From Pseudomonadota bacterium (GTDB taxonomy: Bacteria > Pseudomonadota > Alphaproteobacteria > Azospirillales > Azospirillaceae): a DNA stretch of 12,590 nucleotides. The notes beneath the pieces were generated by a model. It worked only from the letters and a program-made list of their open reading frames with translations, was not told where the DNA came from and made no database searches. The stretch is taken from positions 1 through 12,590 of the forward strand of contig JAEZHQ010000550.1 of assembly GCA_023416455.1 (NCBI GenBank), in the 5' to 3' direction. Positions 6,749 through 12,590 of this stretch are shown here, one piece after another. Numbering within the stretch: position 1 is the first letter of the stretch; every line of letters begins with the position of its first letter. The position numbers and the translations under genes were made by a program.

Positions 6749-7903
6749 CTAGGGCTGGGCGAGGACGAAGCGGTCGCCCTTCACCGTCAGGATGGCGGCG
6801 CCATAGGACGGCGCGCGCTCCGCGCCGATGGTGAAGGTGCCGTCGCCGAGCAGGGTCGGCATGCCCTTGATCCCCTCCATCGCGCCCTGGATGCCGGCGC
6901 GCGTCGCCCCGCCGTTGCGGATGGCGGTCTCGATCACCTGGAGCGCGGTGTAGCCGACGGCGGCCCAGTTGTCGGGGGCGGTGCCGTGCTTCTTGCGGTA
7001 GGCGTCCACGAAGGCCCTGTTCAGCTCCGAGGTGCCGTCCGGGAAATAGTCGGCGACCAGCACGGTCCCCTCGACCGCCTTGCCCCCCGTCTTGATGTAG
7101 GGCTGCGACACCACGCCCGGCGGGGCGAGGATGCGCACCGTCTCGGCGAGGCCGGCCTGGCGGGACTGGCGGACGAGGTTGGCCGCCTGTTCCGGCGGCA
7201 TGTAGACCGAGATGGCGTCGATGTCGGAGTCGGCGAGCTTGGTGGCGAGCGCCGTGAAGTCGGAATCGGTCGAGGCGATCAGGTCCTCGCTGACCACGGT
7301 CACGCCGTTCGCCTTCCAATGGTCGCGGACGACGTTCTTCTGGGTCAGGAAGGTCTCGTTGTCGCGCACCGCCACCATGGCGACCCGCTTGACCTTCATG
7401 GTCTCCACGCCGTAGCGGGCCAGCGCCACCATGATGTCGGGCGGGGCGGCGGTGACGTTGAAGGACCATTTGCCGAACTTGCGCACCTCGGCCGAGGGCG
7501 AGTTGGTGAGCAGGGGCACCTGCTTCTCGTTGACCAGCGGCCCGACCGCGGTCACCTCGATGGTGGTGGCCGGCCCGACGATGGCGACCAGATCGTCGCG
7601 GGCGACCATCCGGCTGACCAGATTGACGGTCTGCGCCTTGTCGCTCTGCGAGTCCTCGACCAGGAGGGTCAGCGGGGCGCCGTTGATGCCGCCCTTGGCG
7701 TTGATCGCCTCGGCGGCCAGCTCGACGCCGCGCCGCATGCCGACCCCGACGAAGGCGTAGGGGCCGGTGAGGGCGAGCGGCGCGCCGATGACGATCGGTT
7801 TGGCGTTTGACGGCTGGGCGGCGGTCTGCTGGGCGGCGGCCGGTCCGGCCAGCGCCAGCCCGGCCAGGGCGGCCGCGGCGAGCCCCTGCAATGCCTTCTT
7901 CAT
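6749..7903 (-). CDS. Periplasmic substrate-binding protein of a branched-chain-amino-acid-type ABC importer, 384 aa
   Basis: A LivK-like (periplasmic-binding type I fold) receptor that captures the ligand in the periplasm and delivers it to LivHM. Residues 1-24 form a Sec signal peptide (MKK, then an Ala/Leu core ending PAAA before QQ) with no lipobox cysteine, so it should be soluble in the periplasm. The mature part begins PIVIGAPLALTGPYA and includes GVELAAEAINAKGGINGAPL (59-78), VAIVGPATT (106-114) and DNWAAVGYTALQVIE (311-325), all typical of the HAAT receptor family. The start codon overlaps the livF stop as ATGA, and a strong GGGAGGAG lies 6 nt upstream (7910-7917), which may give this abundant protein extra translation. 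In many such operons the receptor is first or stands alone; here it is last of the transporter genes. The ligand is probably an organic or aromatic/branched acid, given the CoA ligases downstream, but that is inferred from context. Confidence 0.94.
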   Translation of the reverse strand: MKKALQGLAAAALAGLALAGPAAAQQTAAQPSNAKPIVIGAPLALTGPYAFVGVGMRRGVELAAEAINAKGGINGAPLTLLVEDSQSDKAQTVNLVSRMVARDDLVAIVGPATTIEVTAVGPLVNEKQVPLLTNSPSAEVRKFGKWSFNVTAAPPDIMVALARYGVETMKVKRVAMVAVRDNETFLTQKNVVRDHWKANGVTVVSEDLIASTDSDFTALATKLADSDIDAISVYMPPEQAANLVRQSRQAGLAETVRILAPPGVVSQPYIKTGGKAVEGTVLVADYFPDGTSELNRAFVDAYRKKHGTAPDNWAAVGYTALQVIETAIRNGGATRAGIQGAMEGIKGMPTLLGDGTFTIGAERAPSYGAAILTVKGDRFVLAQP

Positions 7904-8691
7904 TCTGGTCTCCTCCCTTCCTGATTCATGGTGTCCGCGGCGGCCGTCGGGACGGGGCCGGAGGCGCCGGGCGCCTCGCCCCCGCGGCCGAGGTAATGGG
8001 CGATGATGAGCGGATCGTCGGCGAGCGCGGCGCTCGGCCCCTCATGGACCAGGCAGCCCTGTTCGAGGACGTAGGCGTGGCGGGTCGAGGACAGGGCGCG
8101 CCGCGCGTTCTGCTCCACCACCAGGATGCCGAGCCCCTCGCGGTTGAGTTGCTCCAGCGCCGCGAAGACCTGCTTGGCCATGATCGGCGACAGGCCGAGG
8201 CTCGGCTCGTCGAGCATGAGGAGGCGCGGGCGGCCCATCAGGGCGCGGCCGATGGCCAGCATCTGCTGCTGGCCGCCGGACAGCACGCCCCCCGGCCCCC
8301 GCCGCCGCTCGGCCAGCGCCGGGAACAGCGCGTAGACCCGGTCCAGGTCGGCGCCCCCCGCGCCGGCGGCGCGCCGGCCGGCGGCCATCCGCCCCAGCGT
8401 CAGGTTCTCCTCCACCGACAGCGACGCCAGGATCTGGCGCCCCTCGGGCACCTGGATCAGCCCCATGCGCGCGATCTCGTAATCGGGGACGCCGGTGATG
8501 TCGCGGCCGTCGAAGACGACCCGGCCGGAGCGCGCGCGGACGAGGCCGCTGACGCTGTTGAGCAGAGTGGTCTTGCCGGCGCCGTTGGGGCCGATCAGCG
8601 CCACCATGTCGGTGGCGCCGACCGTGAGCGAGACGCCGTGCAGCGCCTCGATGCGGCCGTAGGCGGTGGTGAGCGACTGGATGGCGAGCAT
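7900..8691 (-). CDS. livF: LivF-type ABC transporter ATP-binding subunit, 263 aa
   Basis: One of two ATPases of the importer. It carries Walker A GPNGAGKTT (34-42), QVPEGRQ of the Q-loop region (about 80-86), signature LSGGQ (137-141), Walker B LLMLDEP (157-163) and VEQN (192-195). The glutamine replacing the switch histidine in VEQN is normal for LivF. The C-terminus has about 28 extra residues, rich in Ala, Gly and Pro, beyond the usual end near HYLG. The start is uncertain. ATG at 8691 (MLAIQSLTTAYG) matches the family N-terminus, sits 4 nt after the livG stop, and has GGGGA 8 nt upstream. ATG at 8709 would add six residues and overlap livG by 14 nt. The stop overlaps the start of the binding-protein gene. 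Confidence 0.93.
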   Translation of the reverse strand: MLAIQSLTTAYGRIEALHGVSLTVGATDMVALIGPNGAGKTTLLNSVSGLVRARSGRVVFDGRDITGVPDYEIARMGLIQVPEGRQILASLSVEENLTLGRMAAGRRAAGAGGADLDRVYALFPALAERRRGPGGVLSGGQQQMLAIGRALMGRPRLLMLDEPSLGLSPIMAKQVFAALEQLNREGLGILVVEQNARRALSSTRHAYVLEQGCLVHEGPSAALADDPLIIAHYLGRGGEAPGASGPVPTAAADTMNQEGRRPE

Positions 8692-8695
8692 GGGC

Positions 8696-9451
8696 TCAGT
8701 CCCCGACATAGGCGGCGACGACCTGGGGATCGTCGTAGACGGCCGCGGGCGGGCCGGAGGCGATGAGGCGGCCGGCGTCGAGGACGTGGACCACCTCGCA
8801 CAGCGCCATGACGAAGCGCATGTTGTGCTCGATCACCAGCAGCCCCGGCCCGCCGGCGGCGATCTGGCGGAGGATGGCGGCCAGCTCCTCGGCCTCGACG
8901 TCGTTCATGCCGGCGACCGGCTCGTCGAGGAGGAGGAGATCCGGCCCCGTCGCCAGCGCGCGGATGATCTCCAGCCGGCGCTGGTGGCCGTAGGACAGGC
9001 TCCCGGCCGGCTGGCGCGCGAAATGGGCCATGCCGAAGCGCTCCAGCAGGGCCTGCGCCTCCCCGGTCAGCCGCCGCCGCTCGCGGCCGGCGGCGGGCAG
9101 CCCCAGCAGGTTGGCGAGCAGCGAGGTCGTCTCGTGGCGGTGGAAGCCGATGACGACGTTGTCGAGGACGGACGCCTCGTTCAGCAGCCGGATGTTCTGG
9201 AAGGTGCGGCCCATGCCGGCGCGGGCGCGGCGGTGCGGCGCCAGGGCGGTGACGTCGGCGCCGCGGAACCGGATGGTCCCGGCGGTGGCCCGGTGCATCC
9301 CGGTGATGAGGTTGAGGACGGTCGTCTTGCCGGCCCCGTTCGGGCCGATGAGCCCGGTGATGCGGCCGGGCGCGACCGACAGGCTGAGCCCGGCGACGGC
9401 GGTGACGCCGCCGAAGCTCTTGGAGACGGAGTCGAGGGCGAGCAGGGTCAT
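8696..9451 (-). CDS. livG: LivG-type ABC transporter ATP-binding subunit, 251 aa
   Basis: The second ATPase of the importer. Motifs are Walker A GPNGAGKTT (36-44), TFQN in the Q-loop (83-86), signature LSYGHQ (152-157, the LivG variant of LSGGQ), Walker B LLLLDEP (172-178) and the switch histidine in VIEHN (His209). The length is normal for LivG. The start at 9451 has a perfect AAGGAGGT at 9458-9465 with 6-nt spacing, and its ATG overlaps the livM stop as ATGA. The frame stays open to 9958, but that is a shadow of livM. LivG and LivF form the heterodimeric cytoplasmic motor that drives transport through LivHM. Confidence 0.95.
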   Translation of the reverse strand: MTLLALDSVSKSFGGVTAVAGLSLSVAPGRITGLIGPNGAGKTTVLNLITGMHRATAGTIRFRGADVTALAPHRRARAGMGRTFQNIRLLNEASVLDNVVIGFHRHETTSLLANLLGLPAAGRERRRLTGEAQALLERFGMAHFARQPAGSLSYGHQRRLEIIRALATGPDLLLLDEPVAGMNDVEAEELAAILRQIAAGGPGLLVIEHNMRFVMALCEVVHVLDAGRLIASGPPAAVYDDPQVVAAYVGD

Positions 9452-10380
9452 GGCCGGACCTCCTTGCCGCCGGCCGGGGACGGCCGGACCTCTCCCCTGC
9501 CGCCGGCCGGGGACGGCCGGCGGGGTGCCGGTAGGCGGCCGGCCCGCCGGCCGGCCAGGCGCATCCGCAGCGTGTCGACGATCCCTTCGGGCATGTAGAG
9601 GATCACCAGGATGAGCAGGGCGCCGTGCACGAGGTCGTGCTGGCTGGCGAAGACCCGGCCGAACTCCGGCAGCAGGGTGAGGAAGACCGCCCCCACCACC
9701 GGGCCGGCCACCGAGCGCCGCCCGCCCAGCACCACCGCCGCCAGCGCCGCCACCAGCATGGAGAAGCCGAACTGGGTCGGCACCAGGCTGTAGCTGTTGA
9801 AGGCGTAGAGCCCGCCGCCGAGCCCGGCGATGGCGCCGGAGAGGGCGAAGGCCAGCGTGTGGTAGCGGGGGACCGAGACGCCCAGCGAGATCGCCACCGT
9901 CTCGTCCTGGCGCACCGCGTCGAAGGCGCGGCCGACCGAGTTGGCGGACAGGACGCACAGCAGCCAGACCACCAGGACCAGCGCCGCCAGAAGGTGCCAG
10001 CTCCCGACCGCCTTGGGGATGCTGTTGAGGCCGAGCGCGCCGCCGGTCAGGGACTCCGCGTAAAGCGCGAGCGAGATGACGATCTGCACGAAGGCGAGGG
10101 TGGCGATCGCCTGGTAGATGCCGCGCAGCCGGGCCAGCGGCAGGGCCAGCACCAGCCCGCCGGCGCAGCCTGCCAGCGTTCCGGCCAGCAGCCCGGCCGC
10201 CGGCGGCAGGCCGAGGCGCATGGCCAGGATCGCCGCGGCGTAGGCGCCGATCGAGGCGAGGCCCGCCGTGGCGATCGAGAACACGCCCGCCCGCAGAACG
10301 ACGAACTGGCTGAGCGCGAACAGCACGTTGAGGACCGCGTGGTCGAACAGCGGCTGGTAGGCCGACAGGGCGCCGCTCAT
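9448..10380 (-). CDS. livM: LivM-type ABC transporter permease, 310 aa
   Basis: An inner-membrane permease with about eight to nine hydrophobic segments. The family pattern is clear: VLRAGVFSIATAGLASIGAYAAA near the N-terminus, GRAFDAVRQDETVAISLGVS (the cytoplasmic loop contacting the ATPase), and LSGAIAGLGGGLYAF. The start at 10380 has GGAGG 6 nt upstream and overlaps the livH stop as ATGA; the frame's upstream extension to 11139 is a shadow of livH. The C-terminus is odd: after YMPEGIVDTLRMRLAG comes a tail of about 30 residues rich in Arg, Pro and Gly with an 11-residue repeat (RPSPAGGRGEV, then RPSPAGGKEV), encoded by a 23-bp direct repeat that also supplies the livG Shine-Dalgarno. The tail is probably unimportant for transport. 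Confidence 0.94.
   Translation of the reverse strand: MSGALSAYQPLFDHAVLNVLFALSQFVVLRAGVFSIATAGLASIGAYAAAILAMRLGLPPAAGLLAGTLAGCAGGLVLALPLARLRGIYQAIATLAFVQIVISLALYAESLTGGALGLNSIPKAVGSWHLLAALVLVVWLLCVLSANSVGRAFDAVRQDETVAISLGVSVPRYHTLAFALSGAIAGLGGGLYAFNSYSLVPTQFGFSMLVAALAAVVLGGRRSVAGPVVGAVFLTLLPEFGRVFASQHDLVHGALLILVILYMPEGIVDTLRMRLAGRRAGRLPAPRRPSPAGGRGEVRPSPAGGKEVRP
9458..9465 (-). promoter_or_regulatory. Perfect Shine-Dalgarno for livG
   Basis: AAGGAGGT on the minus strand, 6 nt before the ATG at 9451, inside the last codons of livM. It fixes the livG start and suggests independent ribosome loading at this junction. Confidence 0.75.
9465..9520. repeat. 23-bp direct repeat (33-bp period) in the livM 3' end
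   Basis: Identical 23-bp copies lie at 9465-9487 and 9498-9520, each containing the palindrome-like CCGGCCGGGGACGGCCGG. They encode the repeated SPAGG tail of LivM, immediately before livG. The inverted CCGGCC/GGCCGG arms recall the palindromic repeats scattered in GC-rich alphaproteobacterial genomes. Confidence 0.75.
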
Positions 10381-11261
10381 CGCCCGCCTCCGCCGACCTG
10401 GTGGGCGTCGCCGAAGAGCCCGTTCGGGCGGACCAGCAGCATGAGGAACAGCAGGCCGAAGATGATGGCGTCGGCGAGGCCGGAATAGGGCGTGACGACC
10501 ACCAGCGTCTGGATCAGCCCGAGCAGCAGCCCGGCCACCACGGCACCGGCGATGCTGCCCAGCCCGCCGATGACGACGATGACCAGCGCGCGCAGCAGGA
10601 ACGGCTCGCCCATCAGGAAATGCACCGAGTTGAAGGCGACGCCGATGATCACGCCGGCGGCCCCGGCCAGCGCCCCGGACAGCACGATGGCCTGGAGATG
10701 GACGAGGTTGGGGTTGACGCCGAGCAGGCGCGCCGTCCGTTCGTTCACCGACACCGCGCGCATCTGGCGGCCGATCCCGGTGTGGTAGACGTAGAGGACG
10801 AGCCCGACGACGATGGCCACGACCAGCGCCATGATGGTGATCTGGAGCAGCGACAGCCGCAGCCCCCAGAAACGGTGGATCACCAGGGGGAAGACGTCGG
10901 GCGGGTAGCGCATCACCTGGGTGTCGGAGACCTGCTGGGCCAGCCCCATGAGGATCAGGGCGGCGCCGATGCTGGCGACGATGGCGGCGAACTCCGAGGC
11001 GTTGCGCCGGCGCAGCGGGCGGAACACCAGAAGCTCCAGCAGGGCGCCGAGCAGGCCGGAGACGGCCATGGCCAGCGGCAGGGCGACGGCCAGGGGCAGC
11101 CCGGCCTCCGTCGCGTAGAGGCCGACGAAGGCCCCCCACATGAAGACGGCGCCGTGCGCGAGGTTCAGGACCCGCTGAAGGCCGAAGATGAGGGTGAAGC
11201 CGAGGCTGAACAGCGCGTAGACGCTGCCGACGACCAGCCCGTTGATGATCTGCTGGGCCAT
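10377..11261 (-). CDS. livH: LivH-type ABC transporter permease, 294 aa
   Basis: The first gene of the transporter, an inner-membrane permease with roughly eight hydrophobic segments. It begins MAQQIINGLVVGSVYALFSL, followed by FTLIFGLQRVLNLAHGAVFM, the standard LivH N-terminus. The cytoplasmic coupling loop reads MRAVSVNERTARLLGVNP (about 175-192), and the end FLMLLVRPNGLFG is also typical. The start at 11261 is chosen over an in-frame ATG at 11318 because the extra 19 residues are Arg/Pro-rich and unlike the family, and GGTGAG lies 9 nt before 11261. A possible 29-codon leader ORF ends 10 nt upstream. LivH pairs with LivM to form the channel. Confidence 0.94.
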   Translation of the reverse strand: MAQQIINGLVVGSVYALFSLGFTLIFGLQRVLNLAHGAVFMWGAFVGLYATEAGLPLAVALPLAMAVSGLLGALLELLVFRPLRRRNASEFAAIVASIGAALILMGLAQQVSDTQVMRYPPDVFPLVIHRFWGLRLSLLQITIMALVVAIVVGLVLYVYHTGIGRQMRAVSVNERTARLLGVNPNLVHLQAIVLSGALAGAAGVIIGVAFNSVHFLMGEPFLLRALVIVVIGGLGSIAGAVVAGLLLGLIQTLVVVTPYSGLADAIIFGLLFLMLLVRPNGLFGDAHQVGGGGR

Positions 11262-11271
11262 GGCCGCAGCC

Positions 11272-11361
11272 TCACCGCAACAACGGCGCGGGCGCCGCCG
11301 CGGCGCGCCGGCCGGCACCGCGCGGCGTGGCCGGGCGCGGCACGATGGTCGGGAACACCAT
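11272..11361 (-). CDS. Possible 29-aa leader ORF upstream of livH
   Basis: An ATG at 11361-11359 is preceded by GGGAGGA (11367-11373) with 5-nt spacing, a better ribosome site than that of livH. The frame runs MVFPTIVPRPATPRGAGRRA and ends AAAPAPLLR at a TGA (11274-11272), 10 nt before the livH ATG and in a different frame from it. The peptide is Ala/Arg/Pro-rich with no recognised domain. If translated, it could couple ribosomes to livH or act as an attenuating leader. In such GC-rich DNA, short open frames arise by chance, so only the Shine-Dalgarno and position support it. Confidence 0.3.
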   Translation of the reverse strand: MVFPTIVPRPATPRGAGRRAAAAPAPLLR

Positions 11362-11407
11362 TCTCGTCCTCCCTCTTCGGGCCTCTTTGGTGGGCCTGCT
11401 GACGATC

Positions 11408-11436
11408 AGTAGACCAAACAAGCGTTCGGTTGGCAA
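11408..11436 (-). promoter_or_regulatory. Sigma70-like promoter of the liv-ligase-thiolase operon
   Basis: On the minus strand TTGCCA (11436-11431, 5/6 match to TTGACA) is followed after exactly 17 nt by TCTACT (11413-11408, 4/6 match to TATAAT). Transcription would begin near 11401, giving about 140 nt of leader before livH. It sits in the least GC-rich stretch of the window, in the only intergenic gap before livH. Confidence 0.55.
11414..11433. promoter_or_regulatory. Candidate repressor operator (TetR-type palindrome) in the promoter spacer
   Basis: CCAAACAAGCGTTCGGTTGG reads as an imperfect palindrome with 14 of 20 positions matching its reverse complement and CCAA/TTGG outer arms. It fills the spacer and touches the -35 box, so bound protein would block RNA polymerase. 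CCAAAC/GTTTGG-like arms are common in operators of TetR-family regulators of fatty-acid and aromatic-acid catabolism, whose ligand is often the acyl-CoA formed in the pathway. No regulator gene is in the window. Confidence 0.45.
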
Positions 11437-11460
11437 TCGGTTATTGGCGGGCGCGGGCCG

Positions 11461-12590
11461 TCATACCCCGGTATTCATACCGGGCCGCTCCGCCAGCCGG
11501 TCGGCCAGCCGGTCCGCCAGCCGGAAGCGCGGCCCGAAGCGCCCGGCGAGCCGGCGGCACTCCTCGGCGAAGGCGTCGGCGCCGACGGTGCCGATGTAGG
11601 ACAGGGGACCCCCGGTCCAGGCCGGGAAGCCCAGCCCGAGGACGGCGGCGAGGTCCGCGTCGGCGGGCCCGGCCACCACCCCCTCCTCCAGGCAGCGGAG
11701 GCTCTCCAGGGCCTGGATGGCGAGCAGGCGGCCGCGCACCTCCGCCGCCTCGGGCTGGCGGGCGGCCGGCGGGAAGAGGCCGGCCAGCCCGGGCCAGAGC
11801 CGCTTGCGGCCGTCCGCCGGGTAGTCGTAGAAGCCGCCGCCGCTCTTGCGGCCCAGGCGGCCGCGCTCGTTGAGGGCGCGGATCACCGGCAGGGCGTGCC
11901 GCCGCAGGAAGCGCTCGGGCAGGCCGTCGGCCTCCGCCTGCTCCACCACCAGCCGCTGGAGGTCGAGCGACACCTCGTCGGTCACGGCCAGCGGCGGGAC
12001 CGCCATGCCGGCCATGCGGGCGGCGTTCTCGATCAGCGCCGGGGCCACCCCCTCGGCCAGCATGGCCATGGCCTCGTCGATGTAGGCGCAGAAGACGCGG
12101 CTGGTGTAGAAGCCCGGGCTGTCCTGGACGACCACCGGCGTCTTGCCGAGCTGGGCCACGAAGTCGAGGGCGCGGGCGACGGTTTCCGGCGCCGTCCGCT
12201 CGCCGACGATGACCTCGACCAGCGGCATGCGCTCCACCGGCGAGAAGAAATGGAGGCCGATGAAGCGCCCGGGGCGCCGGGAGCCGAGGGCCAGGCCGGT
12301 GATCGAGAGCGTCGAGGTGTTGCTGGCGAAGACCGCCTCCGGCGGGATCACCGCCTCGGCGGCCCCGGTCACCGCGGCCTTGACCGCGCGGTTCTCGAAC
12401 ACCGCCTCGACCACGAGGTCGCAGCCCTCCAGATCCTCCGCGCTGGCGGTCGGCCGGATGCGGGCCAGGACGGCGTCGGCCTCGGCGGGGGTGGCGCGCC
12501 CGCGCCCGACCGCGCGGGCCTGCATCCGCTCGGCGTGGCCGCGACCCGCCGCGGCGAGGTCCGCCGTCCGGTCCAGCAGCACCACCGCGA
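11461..12590 (-). CDS. FadB/FadJ-type multifunctional beta-oxidation protein, C-terminal part (3-hydroxyacyl-CoA dehydrogenase), N-terminus beyond window
   Basis: The frame is open to the right edge and ends at a TGA at 11463-11461, so only the last ~375 residues are present. The first visible residues, AVVLLDRT, correspond to the end of the second strand of the NAD-binding Rossmann fold in FadB/FadJ. The nucleotide-binding GxGxxG and any enoyl-CoA hydratase domain would lie outside the window. Visible motifs are VVEAVFENRAVK, SNTSTLSI, and GLHFFSPVERMPLVEVI with the catalytic His-Glu pair 12 residues apart (codons near 12252 and 12216). DSPGFYTSRV at the domain linker and GLGFPAWTGGPLSYIGTVG in the second C-terminal domain are characteristic of the trifunctional alpha subunit rather than a short single-domain dehydrogenase. 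It would oxidise 3-hydroxyacyl-CoA with NAD+. It lies upstream of, and in the same direction as, the liv operon, separated by the promoter region. Confidence 0.9.
   Translation of the reverse strand, partial: AVVLLDRTADLAAAGRGHAERMQARAVGRGRATPAEADAVLARIRPTASAEDLEGCDLVVEAVFENRAVKAAVTGAAEAVIPPEAVFASNTSTLSITGLALGSRRPGRFIGLHFFSPVERMPLVEVIVGERTAPETVARALDFVAQLGKTPVVVQDSPGFYTSRVFCAYIDEAMAMLAEGVAPALIENAARMAGMAVPPLAVTDEVSLDLQRLVVEQAEADGLPERFLRRHALPVIRALNERGRLGRKSGGGFYDYPADGRKRLWPGLAGLFPPAARQPEAAEVRGRLLAIQALESLRCLEEGVVAGPADADLAAVLGLGFPAWTGGPLSYIGTVGADAFAEECRRLAGRFGPRFRLADRLADRLAERPGMNTGV
11467..11484. repeat. 18-bp palindrome overlapping the fad 3' end
   Basis: CCCGGTAT (11467-11474), TC, and ATACCGGG (11477-11484) form perfect 8-bp arms around a 2-bp centre, starting 4 bp from the fad stop codon. 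It is also about 30 bp upstream of the -35 box of the liv promoter. No T run follows on the minus strand, so termination is uncertain; an activator or repressor site is an alternative. Confidence 0.55.
11489..11524. repeat. Three 12-bp tandem units in the fad C-terminal tail
   Basis: Units at 11489-11500, 11501-11512 and 11513-11524 read TCCGCCAGCCGG, TCGGCCAGCCGG and TCCGCCAGCCGG; copies 1 and 3 are identical. They encode a short RLAD-type repeat (RLADRLADRLAER) just before the end of the Fad protein. Probably slippage in a non-essential tail. Confidence 0.7.

Noticed and set aside
11262..11318. Longer start for LivH at 11318
   Set aside because: It adds 19 Arg/Pro-rich residues before a normal LivH N-terminus and has no convincing ribosome site.
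1..12590. tRNA, rRNA, CRISPR array, insertion sequence, transposase or integrase
   Set aside because: No cloverleaf, regularly spaced repeats, terminal inverted repeats with a transposase, or phage-type genes were seen on either strand; coding density and composition are even throughout.

Overview
This window is very GC-rich, and third codon positions are almost all G or C. It is packed with genes, and every gene that can be supported lies on the minus strand, so transcription runs from high to low coordinates. GC level, the periplasmic (non-lipoprotein) Sec signal peptide on the binding protein, and the gene content suggest a Gram-negative proteobacterium, most likely an alphaproteobacterium of the Azospirillum/Rhodospirillales kind. 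That placement is an inference from style, not from a marker gene.

Layout in transcription order. (1) 12590-11461 is the C-terminal part of a FadB/FadJ-type multifunctional beta-oxidation protein, cut by the window edge. (2) 11460-11262 is the only regulatory-looking intergenic region. It holds a good sigma70-like promoter with an imperfect palindrome filling the -35/-10 spacer, a second palindrome at the fad stop codon, and a possible 29-codon leader ORF with a strong Shine-Dalgarno. (3) 11261-6749 encodes a complete branched-chain-amino-acid-type (HAAT family) ABC importer in the order livH, livM, livG, livF and binding protein. The genes are joined by ATGA overlaps, except at livG/livF, where a short gap or a short overlap depends on the livF start. 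(4) 6748-6579 is a 170-bp gap with a nested inverted repeat. (5) 6578-3245 encodes two AMP-forming acyl-CoA ligases from different subfamilies. (6) 3241 to the left edge encodes two tandem pairs of a thiolase-fold protein plus a DUF35 zinc-ribbon/OB-fold protein, with the last DUF35 gene cut by the edge.

The eleven genes from livH leftward look like one catabolic operon: import of an organic acid, activation to a CoA thioester, then carbon-carbon cleavage by thiolase-fold enzymes with DUF35 partners. The upstream Fad protein could supply the hydration/dehydrogenation steps. The substrate cannot be read from the sequence. The most interesting point is that both thiolase-fold proteins lack the thiolase nucleophile cysteine, the C-terminal cysteine and the usual histidines. 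They carry instead a YDxF tyrosine and a second tyrosine exactly 50 residues later. With a DUF35 partner, this resembles the Ltp2-ChsH2(DUF35) retro-aldolase of steroid side-chain cleavage more than a true thiolase. The operon may therefore encode two CoA-dependent retro-aldolase (or non-classical thiolase) complexes for a branched or tertiary-hydroxyl acyl-CoA. This is a hypothesis.
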